A stretch of DNA of 64,000 nt from Aquamicrobium sp. (GTDB lineage: Bacteria; Pseudomonadota; Alphaproteobacteria; Rhizobiales; Rhizobiaceae), in the NCBI RefSeq assembly GCF_023954335.1, contig NZ_JAMLIE010000001.1:1426001-1490000 (forward strand). The letters run 5' to 3'. Made by a program: the position numbers and the translations under genes. The notes under the pieces were generated by a model. It searched no databases and was not told where the DNA came from. It saw only the letters and a program-made list of their open reading frames with translations. Below, piece by piece: positions 32,676 through 41,909 of this stretch (its first letter is position 1; each line of letters begins with the position of its first letter).

Positions 32676-33494
32676 ATGGCGGCAGGAAACGGTCTTCTGG
32701 CAGGCAAGCGCGGCCTCATCATGGGCATCGCCAACAACAGGTCGATCGCCTGGGGCATCGCGAAGGCGTGCGCCGATCAGGGCGCGGAGCTGGCGCTGAC
32801 CTATCAGGGCGACGCCTTCCGCAAGCGCGTCGAGCCGCTGGCCGCCGAGCTGGGCGCACATGTCGCCGGCGACTGCGACGTCACCGACATGCAGAGCGTC
32901 GACGCCGTGTTCGCCGGGCTGGAGAAGAAGTGGGGCAAGCTCGACTTCCTCGTCCACGCCATCGCCTTCTCCGACAAGGAGGAGCTCGACGGCCGCTATG
33001 TCGACACGACGCGCGACAACTTCCTGCGCACGATGGACATTTCCGTCTACTCGTTCACCGCGGTGGCCAAGCGCGCCGAGGCGATGCTCGCCGACAACGC
33101 CTCGCTGCTGACGCTGACCTATTACGGCGCCGAGAAGGTGATGCCGCACTACAACGTCATGGGCGTGGCCAAGGCGGCGCTGGAGGCCAGCGTGCGCTAC
33201 CTCGCCGTCGATCTGGGCGGCAAGGGCATCCGCGTCAACGCCATTTCCGCCGGCCCGATCAAGACGCTCGCCGCCTCCGGCATCGGCGATTTCCGCTACA
33301 TCCTCAAGTGGAACGAATACAACGCGCCGCTGAAGAAGACCGTCTCCATCGAGGAGGTCGGCGGCTCGGGACTCTACCTCCTTTCCGACCTGTCGCGCGG
33401 CGTCACCGGCGAGGTGCACCATGTCGATGCCGGCTACCACGTCGTCGGCATGAAGGCGGTCGACGCGCCGGACATAACCACCGTCAAGGAATGA
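32676..33494 (+). CDS. fabI: Enoyl-[acyl-carrier-protein] reductase (NADH)
   Basis: The 272-residue short-chain dehydrogenase fold enzyme reduces the enoyl-ACP double bond in fatty acid synthesis. It has GKRGLIMGIANNRSIAWGIAKA (dinucleotide site), CDVTD, and the catalytic Tyr-Lys pair in HYNVMGVAKAAL; SVSYFGAEKVMPHYN-type sequence is replaced by LTYYGAEKVMPHYN. The C-terminus has GGSGLYLLSDLSRGVTGEVHHVDAGYH. It shares an ATGA overlap with the downstream phosphatase gene. Confidence 0.96.
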   Translation: MAAGNGLLAGKRGLIMGIANNRSIAWGIAKACADQGAELALTYQGDAFRKRVEPLAAELGAHVAGDCDVTDMQSVDAVFAGLEKKWGKLDFLVHAIAFSDKEELDGRYVDTTRDNFLRTMDISVYSFTAVAKRAEAMLADNASLLTLTYYGAEKVMPHYNVMGVAKAALEASVRYLAVDLGGKGIRVNAISAGPIKTLAASGIGDFRYILKWNEYNAPLKKTVSIEEVGGSGLYLLSDLSRGVTGEVHHVDAGYHVVGMKAVDAPDITTVKE

Positions 33495-34081
33495 CTGGCC
33501 CAACCGTCTATTTCGTCCGCCACGGCGAGACGGACTGGAATGCCGAGGCCCGGCTTCAGGGGCAGGCCGACACCGACCTGAACGAGAAGGGCTGCGCGCA
33601 GGCGAGCGCCAACGGCCGCGCGCTGGCCGGGCTGATCGCCGATCCGGCCGGGTTCGACTTCGTCGCCAGCCCGATGCGGAGGACGCGCGAGACCATGGAG
33701 CGGCTGCGCGCCGCCATGGGGCTGGACCCCGCCGGCTACCGCACCGATCCGTGCCTCGTCGAGGTCAATTTCGGCGACTGGCAGGGCCACACCTTCCCCG
33801 AGCTGGAAGCGGTCGATCCCGGCTGCTTCGCGCGCCGCCAGGCCGACAAATGGGCGTTCGTGCCGCCGGGCGAGGGCGCGGAAAGCTATGCCGGGCTCAC
33901 CGCGCGGGTGCGGCCGTGGCTGGAGGGCGTCGCGCGCGACACGGTCTGCGTCACCCATGGCGGCGTCATGCGCGCCGTCTTCAGTCTCGCCGGCGCGATG
34001 GAGCCGAATGAGGCCGTCATGCTGCCCATCCCGCAGGACCGTATCCTGCGGCTGGTGGGCGGGCGGCTGGAATGGCTGTAA
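33491..34081 (+). CDS. Histidine phosphatase family protein
   Basis: The 196-residue protein begins with YFVRHGETDWNAEARLQGQADTDLN, the RHGE active site of the phosphoglycerate mutase/acid phosphatase superfamily, and ends with VCVTHGGVMRAVFSL, containing the second active-site His. The PMRRTRETMERL segment supplies the second Arg. Substrate not determined; phosphoglycerate-mutase-like or broad phosphatase roles are possible. The ATG at 33491 overlaps the fabI stop codon by four bases. Confidence 0.88.
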   Translation: MTGPTVYFVRHGETDWNAEARLQGQADTDLNEKGCAQASANGRALAGLIADPAGFDFVASPMRRTRETMERLRAAMGLDPAGYRTDPCLVEVNFGDWQGHTFPELEAVDPGCFARRQADKWAFVPPGEGAESYAGLTARVRPWLEGVARDTVCVTHGGVMRAVFSLAGAMEPNEAVMLPIPQDRILRLVGGRLEWL

Positions 34082-34084
34082 GGT

Positions 34085-34351
34085 CTATTCGTAGATGACG
34101 AGATCGGTGACGAGCTTCTCGCCGCCGACCGTGTCGTAGGCCAGCACGACCTCGACGCCTTCCTGAAGCGCCTCGACGTCGAACTCGCCCGACAGCTTGT
34201 AGGTGTTGCCGTTGTCGAGCGTGATCGTCAGCGCCTCGCGGTCGACGCGGCTGATCTTGCCTTCGTCGTCGGCGGCCAGCGCCGCGCCCGAGGAGAGCAT
34301 GAGGCCGGCGGCCACCAGAAGCGCGGAAAGCATCCCTGTCACGGTGCGCAT
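34085..34351 (-). CDS. DUF1344 domain-containing secreted protein
   Basis: The 88-residue protein has a signal peptide (MRTVTGMLSALLVAAGLMLSSGAALA) and a short C-terminal domain DDEGKISRVDREALTITLDNGNTYKLSGEFDVEALQEGVEV, matching DUF1344, a small rhizobial periplasmic family of unknown function. The ATG at 34351 is favoured over 34357 because AAGGGA then has proper spacing; the 34447 frame start is too long. It stands between the phosphatase gene and ppk2. Confidence 0.83.
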   Translation of the reverse strand: MRTVTGMLSALLVAAGLMLSSGAALAADDEGKISRVDREALTITLDNGNTYKLSGEFDVEALQEGVEVVLAYDTVGGEKLVTDLVIYE

Positions 34352-34503
34352 GTGCATTCCCTTGTCCTTTGGCTCTTGTCCTTGGCCCCGCCCTGTCGCG
34401 GAGCATGTTCGATCGTCCGGGCGAGACGAAAGCAGAAACAGGATCACTATGTCAAAAGTTTTGCAGCTTTGCGGCGCGGGCGCCTTGCCGCGGCATTTTT
34501 CCC

Positions 34504-35400
34504 TCAGCGGAAAGCCTCGTCCGGCGCGGCGATGACCGCGCCGTCTTCCTCGCCGATCACCTCCATGTCCTTTCCCTCATAAGGGATGGACAACAGCAGG
34601 CGGCGGATGACGGAAAGCCGCGCCCGCCGCTTGTCGTTGGCCAGCACCACCGTCCACGGCGCATGCTCGCTGTGGGTGCGCTCGAACATCAGGTCGCGCG
34701 CCTTCGTGTAATCGTTCCATTTCTCGATGCCGGCGATGTCCATCGGCGAGAACTTCCACATCTTCAGCGGGCTGTGGCGCCGGTCGTGGAAGCGCTTCAG
34801 CTGCGTCTCCTGGCCGATGGCGAGCCAGAACTTGAACAGCCTGATGCCGTCGGCGACGACGCCCTTCTCGAAGTTCGGCGTCTCCTCGAGGAAGAGCGCG
34901 TGCTGCTGCGGCGTGCAGAAGCCCATCACCGGCTCGACGCCGGCGCGGTTGTACCACGAGCGGTCGAAGGTGACGAACTCGCCCGCCGTCGGGAAGTGGG
35001 TGACGTAGCGCTGGAAATACCATTGCCCGCGCTCGGTCTCGGTCGGCTTGGTCAGCGCGACGTTGCGCGCGGTGCGCGGGTTCATGTACTGGCGGGCGAC
35101 GAAGATGGTGCCGCCCTTGCCGGCCGCGTCCCGCCCCTCGAACAGGATCATCACCCGCTCGCCGGTCGCCTGCAGCCAGGATTGCAGCTTCACCAGCTCG
35201 ATCTGGAGGCGCTCGAGCTGCTTCTCGTAGGCCTTGCGCTTCATGCGCTTGTCGTAGGGATAGCCGCCGGCGGAAAGCTCGTTGTCCGTCACCCAGCCCG
35301 GCAGTTCGGGATCGTCGATGTCGAAAGACCGCTTCTTGCCCGCGACCGTCAGGCGGATCGGCTTGATCGGGTCGGAGAACTTCGTTCTGGCTTCGCTCAT
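34504..35400 (-). CDS. ppk2: Polyphosphate kinase 2
   Basis: The 298-residue PPK2-family enzyme uses polyphosphate to phosphorylate nucleoside phosphates (usually GDP or ADP). The Walker A loop is FEGRDAAGKGGT (residues 88-98), the FDRSWYNRAGVE lid/Walker B region lies near residue 146, with RRHSPLKMWKFSPMD further on. The ATG at 35400 (MSEARTKFSDP) gives family length; the frame extends to 35604 without a plausible start. It is divergent from aroC with 190 bp between. Confidence 0.93.
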   Translation of the reverse strand: MSEARTKFSDPIKPIRLTVAGKKRSFDIDDPELPGWVTDNELSAGGYPYDKRMKRKAYEKQLERLQIELVKLQSWLQATGERVMILFEGRDAAGKGGTIFVARQYMNPRTARNVALTKPTETERGQWYFQRYVTHFPTAGEFVTFDRSWYNRAGVEPVMGFCTPQQHALFLEETPNFEKGVVADGIRLFKFWLAIGQETQLKRFHDRRHSPLKMWKFSPMDIAGIEKWNDYTKARDLMFERTHSEHAPWTVVLANDKRRARLSVIRRLLLSIPYEGKDMEVIGEEDGAVIAAPDEAFR

Positions 35401-35530
35401 CGGCGTCGGTCCTTCGGGGGCGTTCGGGCGGGGGCTCGTTCGGGCCGGCATGCTATCGGCCGTCCGCCGCGAGGTCCAGCCGTGGGCGCGCGTTCGCGAC
35501 GGTCCGTTCACGGCGCGAGCGCGCTCGTCG

Positions 35531-35559
35531 TTTGACGCACCCGCCAAAGGCAAATAGAA
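35531..35559 (+). promoter_or_regulatory. Predicted aroC promoter
   Basis: TTTGAC, a 17-bp spacer and ATAGAA lie 35 bp before aroC, close to consensus at -35 and moderately at -10. The same region serves divergent ppk2. Confidence 0.45.
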
Positions 35560-35593
35560 GCGTGGCGAAACGCATCCCCGCAGGCCAGACGCC

Positions 35594-36700
35594 ATGTCCC
35601 ACAACAGCTTCGGTCATCTGTTCCGCGTCACCACCTGGGGCGAGAGCCACGGGCCCGCGCTCGGCTGCGTGGTCGACGGCTGCCCGCCCGGCATCCGCTT
35701 CACCGTCGCCGAGATCCAGGCCGAACTCGACCGCAGGCGGCCGGGCCAGTCGCGCTTCGTCACCCAGCGGCGCGAGCCCGACGAAGTCAAACTCCTGTCG
35801 GGGTTCGTCACCGAGGAGGACGGCGTCACGCTGGTGACGACCGGCACGCCGGTCTCGATGCTGATCGAGAACACCGACCAGCGCTCCAAGGACTATGGCG
35901 AGATCGCCCGTCAGTACCGCCCCGGCCACGCCGACTACGCCTACGAGGTCAAATACGGCCTGCGCGACCATCGCGGCGGCGGCCGCTCCTCGGCGCGCGA
36001 GACCGCGGCGCGCGTCGCCGCCGGCGCGCTGGCGAGGAAGGTCGTTCCCGGCCTCGTCGTGCGCGGCGCGCTGGTCGGCATGGGCGAGAAGCGGATCGAC
36101 CGCGCCAACTGGAACTGGGGCTTCGTCGAGGACGCCGAAAACCCGTTCTTCACCCCCGATCCGGCCTCGGTGCCGGTCTTCTCCGACTATCTCGATGCCG
36201 TGCGCAAGGAAGGCTCCTCGGTCGGCGCGCTTGTCGAGATCGTCGCCGAGGGCGTGCCGGCGGGGCTCGGCGCGCCGGTCTACGGCAAGCTCGACCAGGA
36301 CATCGCCGCCAACCTCATGTCGATCAACGCGGTCAAGGGCGTCGAGATCGGCGAAGGCTTCGAGACCGCGCGCATGCGCGGCGAGGACAACGCCGACGAG
36401 ATGCGCATCGGCAATGACGGCAAGCCGATCTTCTTGTCCAACCATGCCGGCGGCATCCTCGGCGGCATATCGACCGGCCAGCCGGTGGTGGCGCGCTTCG
36501 CGGTCAAGCCGACCTCGTCGATCCTGACGCCGCGCCGCTCCATCGACCGCGACGGCAACGAGGTCGACATCCGCACCAAGGGCCGGCACGACCCCTGCGT
36601 CGGCATCCGCGCCGTGCCGGTGGGCGAAGCCATGGTTGCCTGCGCCATCGCCGATCATTATCTGCGGCACCGGGGACAGACGGGGAGAATGAGTGAGTAG
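35594..36700 (+). CDS. aroC: Chorismate synthase
   Basis: The 368-residue enzyme makes chorismate from 5-enolpyruvylshikimate-3-phosphate with reduced FMN, the last shikimate-pathway step. Features: HNSFGHLFRVTTWGESHGPALG at the start, GRQSRFVTQR-like RRPGQSRFVTQRREPD, GTPVSMLIENTDQRSKDY, DYAYEVKYGLRDHRGGGRSSARETAARVAAGA, and FAVKPTSSILTPRRSIDRDG. It continues to a C-terminus ending inside an inverted repeat (36691-36774) that includes its stop codon. Confidence 0.97.
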   Translation: MSHNSFGHLFRVTTWGESHGPALGCVVDGCPPGIRFTVAEIQAELDRRRPGQSRFVTQRREPDEVKLLSGFVTEEDGVTLVTTGTPVSMLIENTDQRSKDYGEIARQYRPGHADYAYEVKYGLRDHRGGGRSSARETAARVAAGALARKVVPGLVVRGALVGMGEKRIDRANWNWGFVEDAENPFFTPDPASVPVFSDYLDAVRKEGSSVGALVEIVAEGVPAGLGAPVYGKLDQDIAANLMSINAVKGVEIGEGFETARMRGEDNADEMRIGNDGKPIFLSNHAGGILGGISTGQPVVARFAVKPTSSILTPRRSIDRDGNEVDIRTKGRHDPCVGIRAVPVGEAMVACAIADHYLRHRGQTGRMSE

Positions 36701-36774
36701 TGAATAGGGAGTAGTGAGTAGTGGGAGGGGAGAGTTCAGGTCTCTACTCACTATTCACTACTCTCTACTCACTC
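36691..36774. repeat. Long imperfect inverted repeat at aroC stop / ribB leader
   Basis: Bases 36691-36721 pair with 36744-36774 (31 bp with four mismatches) around a 22-nt loop. Both arms are built from variants of the units GTGAATAG and GTGAGTAG, so the element looks assembled from a short tandem repeat folded back on itself. It overlaps the last aroC codons and occupies the gap before ribB. It could end aroC transcription or affect ribB. Confidence 0.75.
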
Positions 36775-36791
36775 AATTCCGGGCAAGAAAA

Positions 36792-37892
36792 ATGGCGTAT
36801 GATCAAAAAAGAATCGTCGAGGCGCTGCGCGCCTTCGAGCGCGGCGAGATCGTCGTCGTCATGGACGATGACGGGCGCGAGAACGAGGGCGACCTGATCG
36901 TCGCCGCCGTCCACTGCACGCCGGAGAAGATGGCGTTCATCGTCCGCCACACCTCGGGCATCGTCTGCGCGCCGATGCCGCGCGAGGAGGCGAGGCGCCT
37001 GAACTTGACGCCGATGGTGGCCGAGAACGACGCGCCGCATTCGACCGCCTTCACCGTCAGCGTCGATTTCCGGCACGGCACCACGACCGGCATCTCGGCC
37101 GAGGACCGGACGCTGACCGTGCGCAACCTCGCCAACGGCAATGTCGGCCCGGCTGATTTCGTCCGCCCCGGCCACGTCTTCCCGCTGGTGGCGCGCGAGG
37201 GCGGGGTGCTGATGCGCTCCGGTCATACGGAAGCCGCCGTCGACCTGTGCAAGCTCGCCGGCCTGCCGCCGGTCGGCGTCATCTGCGAGCTGGTCAACGA
37301 CGACGGCACGGTGATGCGCGGGCCGCAGGTCCAGGCCTTCGCCGACGAACACGGGCTGCGCCAGGTCTCGGTCGCCGACCTGATCGCCTATCGCCAGCGC
37401 CAGGAAACGCTGATCCAGCGCGTCGCCTGCTCCGAGATCGAGACCGCGGCGGGTCCGGCCAAGGCCTACACCTACCGCCTGCCGTGGGACGCGATGCAGC
37501 ATTTCGTCGTCGTCTTCGGCGACATCCGCGACGGCGTCGACGTGCCGGTGCGCCTGCACCCGGAGGACGTCGTGTCCGACGTGTTCGGCCCCGACAGCCG
37601 CCTCGACACCATCATGCGCCGCATGGCGCAGAACCAGCGTGGCGTCATCGTCTATCTGCGCGAGGGCTCCGTCGGCGTCGGGCAGGGCGCCGGCCGCCAG
37701 CGCCCGGCGCTGGGCGACGAGGCGCATGAGGAGGCCTTGCGGCGCGAGAGCGAGTGGCGCGAGATCGGCCTCGGCGCGCAGATCCTGCGCGACCTCGGCA
37801 TCTCCTCGATCCAGCTCATCGCCTCGCGCGAGAAGCACTATGTCGGGCTGGAAGGCTTCGGCATCGAGATCGTCTCCACCGACATCATCTGA
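36792..37892 (+). CDS. ribB: RibBX: 3,4-dihydroxy-2-butanone-4-phosphate synthase with degenerate GTP cyclohydrolase II domain
   Basis: The 366-residue protein has an intact DHBP synthase domain (about residues 1-205): the acidic loop DDDGRENEGDLIVAA, HTSGIVCAPM, DFRHGTTTGISAEDR, and GHTEAAVDLCKLAG, followed by VICELVNDDGTVMRG. The C-terminal part aligns with GTP cyclohydrolase II, but the zinc site, normally with three Cys, reads PEDVVSDVFGPDSRLDTIMRRM with no Cys. This is the RibBX arrangement described for many proteobacteria. It supplies the four-carbon unit of riboflavin. The ATG at 36792 is used; the 36714 start runs through the repeat element. Confidence 0.9.
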   Translation: MAYDQKRIVEALRAFERGEIVVVMDDDGRENEGDLIVAAVHCTPEKMAFIVRHTSGIVCAPMPREEARRLNLTPMVAENDAPHSTAFTVSVDFRHGTTTGISAEDRTLTVRNLANGNVGPADFVRPGHVFPLVAREGGVLMRSGHTEAAVDLCKLAGLPPVGVICELVNDDGTVMRGPQVQAFADEHGLRQVSVADLIAYRQRQETLIQRVACSEIETAAGPAKAYTYRLPWDAMQHFVVVFGDIRDGVDVPVRLHPEDVVSDVFGPDSRLDTIMRRMAQNQRGVIVYLREGSVGVGQGAGRQRPALGDEAHEEALRRESEWREIGLGAQILRDLGISSIQLIASREKHYVGLEGFGIEIVSTDII

Positions 37893-37945
37893 CGCTGCGG
37901 CAGTTTCGCCGCTAAAGTGGCGCATCCGAATCGGGGACGCGCACC

Positions 37946-38911
37946 ATGTGGGATTTCGACATCGGCCGTACGCTCGGCATCATGGCCCGGACATGGCCGT
38001 TCATCGCGCTCCGGCTGGTCGTCTATTTCGCCATCACGCTCGCCTATATCCTCGCCACCGGCACGGGGGCGGGCGTCGGCTACGGCCTCGGCCGTATCTG
38101 GGACGATCCGGGGATGTTCGCGCTGTTCGGCGGGTTCATCGGCTTCGGGCTGGTCTCGGCCGTGCTCTACTGGCTGCGCGAATACATCCTCTATCTCGTC
38201 AAGGCCGGCCATGTCGCCGTCATCGTCCATCTGGTCGAGGGGCGCGAGGTGCCGGAGGGCAGGGGGCAGATCGACTATGCCACGAGCCTCGTCAGGGCGC
38301 GCTTCGCCGAGGCGAGCGTGCTGTTCGTCGTCGACCAGCTGATCAAGGGCGTGCTGCGCGTCGTCACCGGGCTGATCGGCGGCATCGCCAACGCCCTGCC
38401 GATCCCCGGCCTTCAGGCCGCCGCCGGCTTCGCCAATTCGGTCATCCGCATCTCGCTGACCTATGTCGACGAGATCATCCTCGGCTACAACATCCGCGAA
38501 GGCGCGGACGATCCGTTCGACGGCGCCCGCCGCGGCCTCGTCCTCTACGCCCAGAACGGCGGCCGCATGGTCAAGAACGCGGTGTGGCTCGCGCTTTTCA
38601 TGTGGCTCATCGCCCTCGTCATCTTCCTTTTGATGCTCGGGCCTGCCGCCGCAGTGCTCTATCTCATGCCCGGCGCGCTCGCCGGCTGGTCGTTCGCGCT
38701 CGCCATCGTCTTCGCCTGGGCGATCAAGGCGGCGCTGCTCGAGCCCTTCGCCATCGCCGCGCTGATGCAGGTCTATTTCCGCACCATCGAGGGCCAGGTG
38801 CCGGACCCGGACTGGGACCGCAAGCTCTCCGACGCCTCGCGCCACTTCCGCGAGCTGAAGGACCGCGCGGCAAGCGCCTTCGGCGGCCGCCCGGCCGGGC
38901 AGACTCCCTGA
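37946..38911 (+). CDS. Multi-span membrane protein of unknown function
   Basis: I recognise this only as a conserved-looking rhizobial membrane protein. The 321-residue product has about six hydrophobic helices: residues 16-50, 52-75, around 125-150 (IGGIANALPIPG), and a strong trio near 217-275, with a hydrophilic C-terminal tail starting TIEGQVPDPDWDRKLSDASRHF. A cytoplasmic loop contains VHLVEGREVPEGRGQIDYATSLVRARFAEAS. No enzymatic motif seen; it lies between ribB and the HDAC-like gene. Confidence 0.7.
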   Translation: MWDFDIGRTLGIMARTWPFIALRLVVYFAITLAYILATGTGAGVGYGLGRIWDDPGMFALFGGFIGFGLVSAVLYWLREYILYLVKAGHVAVIVHLVEGREVPEGRGQIDYATSLVRARFAEASVLFVVDQLIKGVLRVVTGLIGGIANALPIPGLQAAAGFANSVIRISLTYVDEIILGYNIREGADDPFDGARRGLVLYAQNGGRMVKNAVWLALFMWLIALVIFLLMLGPAAAVLYLMPGALAGWSFALAIVFAWAIKAALLEPFAIAALMQVYFRTIEGQVPDPDWDRKLSDASRHFRELKDRAASAFGGRPAGQTP

Positions 38912-38971
38912 CGGCCTGTTGACGGGCCGGCGGCGCGCGCGAAGCCGCTTGGCGAACCGGCCGGAAAGCGC

Positions 38972-38983
38972 CTATATCGGGGA

Positions 38984-38984
<1 letters not shown>
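38972..38984 (+). promoter_or_regulatory. -10 element very near HDAC-like gene start (possible leaderless mRNA)
   Basis: CTATAT at 38972-38977 matches the rhizobial -10 perfectly; CTTGGC lies 18 bp upstream. Transcription would begin within a few bases of the ATG at 38984. Confidence 0.4.
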
Positions 38985-39913
<929 letters not shown>

Positions 39914-39919
39914 TCGCAA

Positions 39920-40174
39920 ATGTCCGCTGAGAACGTCAACGACGACATCAAGGCCATGAGCTTCGAGCAGGCGCTGGAGGCGCTGGAGCGGATCGTCGAC
40001 GATCTGGAACGCGGTGATGTGCCGCTGGAGCAGTCGATCCGCATCTACGAGCGCGGCGAGGCGCTGAAGGACCATTGCGGCAAGCTGCTCAAGGCTGCCG
40101 AGGACAAGGTCGAGAAGATCCGCCTCTCGCGCGATGGCAAGCCCGCCGGCACCGAGCCGCTGGACCCGGAATAG
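39920..40174 (+). CDS. xseB: Exodeoxyribonuclease VII small subunit
   Basis: The 84-residue acidic helical protein (SFEQALEALERIVDDLERGDVPLEQSIRIYERGEALKDHCGKLL) matches XseB, which with XseA forms the single-strand DNA exonuclease VII. It begins 6 bp after the HDAC-like stop codon. XseA is not in this window. Confidence 0.94.
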   Translation: MSAENVNDDIKAMSFEQALEALERIVDDLERGDVPLEQSIRIYERGEALKDHCGKLLKAAEDKVEKIRLSRDGKPAGTEPLDPE

Positions 40175-40210
40175 GAGCCATATCTTGCGACGCGGGCGCT
40201 CCAGCCCTAT

Positions 40211-40230
40211 CTTAGCCAGACTTGGCTAAG
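40211..40230. promoter_or_regulatory. Candidate Phd operator palindrome
   Basis: CTTAGCCA-N4-TGGCTAAG is a perfect 8-bp inverted repeat ending at the ribosome binding site of the antitoxin gene, so protein bound here would block transcription or translation of the Phd-VapC pair. Confidence 0.65.
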
Positions 40231-40239
40231 GAGGCGACG

Positions 40240-40497
40240 ATGCCGACCGTGAACATGCTGGAAGCGAAGACCTCGCTGTCGCGCCTCGTCGAGGCCGTGG
40301 AAAGCGGCGCGGAAAAAGAAATCATCATCGCCCGCAACGGCAAGCCGGCGGCGAAGTTGGTCCCGCTCGACGCTGCGCCGGAGAAGAAGCTGCGGCTCGG
40401 GCTGGCGCGCGGTAAATATCCCTCTCTCGACTATGAAGCGTTCCAGGCATTGGACGCCGAGGTCGCCCGCATGTTCTATGGCGACGACGAGAAGTGA
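40240..40497 (+). CDS. Phd/YefM-type antitoxin
   Basis: The 85-residue protein (MPTVNMLEAKTSLSRLVEAVESGAEKEIIIARNGKPAAKLVPLD) is a prevent-host-death antitoxin: the N-terminal fold binds DNA, the C-terminal tail (YEAFQALDAEVARMFYG) the toxin. The ATG at 40240, after AAGGAGG, is preferred over the ATG at 40222. Its stop overlaps the toxin start (GTGA), as usual for the type II pair. Confidence 0.92.
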   Translation: MPTVNMLEAKTSLSRLVEAVESGAEKEIIIARNGKPAAKLVPLDAAPEKKLRLGLARGKYPSLDYEAFQALDAEVARMFYGDDEK

Positions 40498-40886
40498 GGC
40501 TGCTGCTCGATACGCATGTAGCGATCTGGGCGATCGACACGCCGGAGCGCATTCCCGAGCATATCCATCTCCTCCTCCGGGAAGCGTATCCGAACGTTTT
40601 CGTCTCGGCTGCAGCGGTGTGGGAGATCGCGATCAAGCACCCGCTCGGCAGGTCGGACGCGCCGCCCGTTTCAGGGTATCAGGCCATGGCCGAGTTCGAG
40701 GCGGCCGGCTTTGCCCTCCTCGACGTGAGCGCCGCGCATGCCGCTTTCGTCGAACGCCTCCCCCTCCATCACGGCGACCCATTCGACCGGCTGATGCTGG
40801 CGCAGGCGATCGTCGAGGGCATGCAGTTCGTGACATACGATCGGCATCTTTCCCGCTACGATGTCGCCCTGCTGACATGGTCCTGA
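40494..40886 (+). CDS. vapC: VapC-type PIN-domain toxin
   Basis: The 130-residue PIN-domain protein begins MRLLLDTHVAIWAID with the first acidic residue, has VSAAAVWEIAIKHPLG in the middle and HGDPFDRLMLAQAIVEGMQFVTYDRHLSRY toward the end, giving the four conserved acidic positions of this ribonuclease fold. The GTG start at 40494 overlaps the antitoxin stop by four bases. It is inserted between xseB and a pirin-like gene, a second VapC system in the window. Confidence 0.92.
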   Translation: MRLLLDTHVAIWAIDTPERIPEHIHLLLREAYPNVFVSAAAVWEIAIKHPLGRSDAPPVSGYQAMAEFEAAGFALLDVSAAHAAFVERLPLHHGDPFDRLMLAQAIVEGMQFVTYDRHLSRYDVALLTWS

Positions 40887-40902
40887 CGGAAGGCACGGCG
40901 AA

Positions 40903-41823
40903 ATGAGCTTCTTCCCCGGCAACGATCCGCAACCCGGCGACGCCTTCGCCTGCGACGCCATCGAGACGCTGATCATTCCCAACGCCCGCGACATCGACGG
41001 GTTTTCCGTCCGCCGCGCGCTGCCGACGGCGCGGCGGCGGCTGGTCGGGCCGTTCATCTTCTTCGATCGGATGGGGCCGGCGATCCTGCGCGGCGGGCAG
41101 GAGCTCGACGTGCGACCGCACCCGCATATCGGCCTGTCCACCGTCACCTACCTGTTCGACGGCCGGATCAGGCACCGCGATTCGCTCGGCACCGAGATGG
41201 TGATCGAGCCGGGCGACGTGAACCTGATGACGGCCGGGCGCGGCATCGTCCATTCCGAGCGCTCGCCGGAAGAGCTGCGCGGCGGGCCGCTGTCGATCTC
41301 CGGCCTCCAGACATGGCTGGCGCTTCCCGACGACAGGGAGGAGATCGCCCCCGCCTTCGAGAACACGGCCCGCGCCGACCTCCCGGTCATCGACGCCGAG
41401 GGCATCACCGGCAGGGTGGTGATCGGCGCGCTGCACGGCTTCTCTTCGCCGGTCGCCACCGCCTCGCGCACGCTCTACGCCGACCTGAGGCTCGCGCCGG
41501 GCGCGCGCCTGCAAATCCCGGCCGAGGCCGAGGAGCGGGCGATCTACGTGCTCGAAGGCGATGTCACTATTGCCGGCGACCGCTTCCCGTCCGACCGGCT
41601 GATCGCCTTCAAGCCGGGGGCGGAGATCGTGGTCTCGTCCGAGCGCGGCGCGCATCTGATGCTGTTCGGCGGCGATTCCCTCGGCTCGAAGCGCTATATC
41701 TGGTGGAACTTCGTCTCCTCCTCCAGGGAACGGATCGAGCAGGCCAAGGAGGAATGGCGCACCGGCCGCTTCGACATCGTGCCGGGCGACGAGGAGGAGT
41801 TCGTGCCGCTGCCTTCGGGGTAG
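40903..41823 (+). CDS. Pirin family protein
   Basis: The 306-residue bicupin contains the pirin signature: the metal-binding PHPHIGLSTVTYLFDGRIRHRDSLG in the N-terminal cupin and WLALPDDREEIAPAFE-type linker with VYVLEGDVTIAG-like segments in the C-terminal cupin (YVLEGDVTIAGDRF). Pirins bind Fe and some are quercetinases or regulators; substrate unknown. It starts 16 bp after the VapC stop, with the next gene dxs downstream. Confidence 0.9.
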   Translation: MSFFPGNDPQPGDAFACDAIETLIIPNARDIDGFSVRRALPTARRRLVGPFIFFDRMGPAILRGGQELDVRPHPHIGLSTVTYLFDGRIRHRDSLGTEMVIEPGDVNLMTAGRGIVHSERSPEELRGGPLSISGLQTWLALPDDREEIAPAFENTARADLPVIDAEGITGRVVIGALHGFSSPVATASRTLYADLRLAPGARLQIPAEAEERAIYVLEGDVTIAGDRFPSDRLIAFKPGAEIVVSSERGAHLMLFGGDSLGSKRYIWWNFVSSSRERIEQAKEEWRTGRFDIVPGDEEEFVPLPSG

Positions 41824-41909
41824 GCGGGCCCGATGGCCGCATTTACTTTCGCGGCTTATGCGCCTATCTCGGATGGCGAAGCGCAACGACAAGGAACAGG
41901 CGAGAAGCC

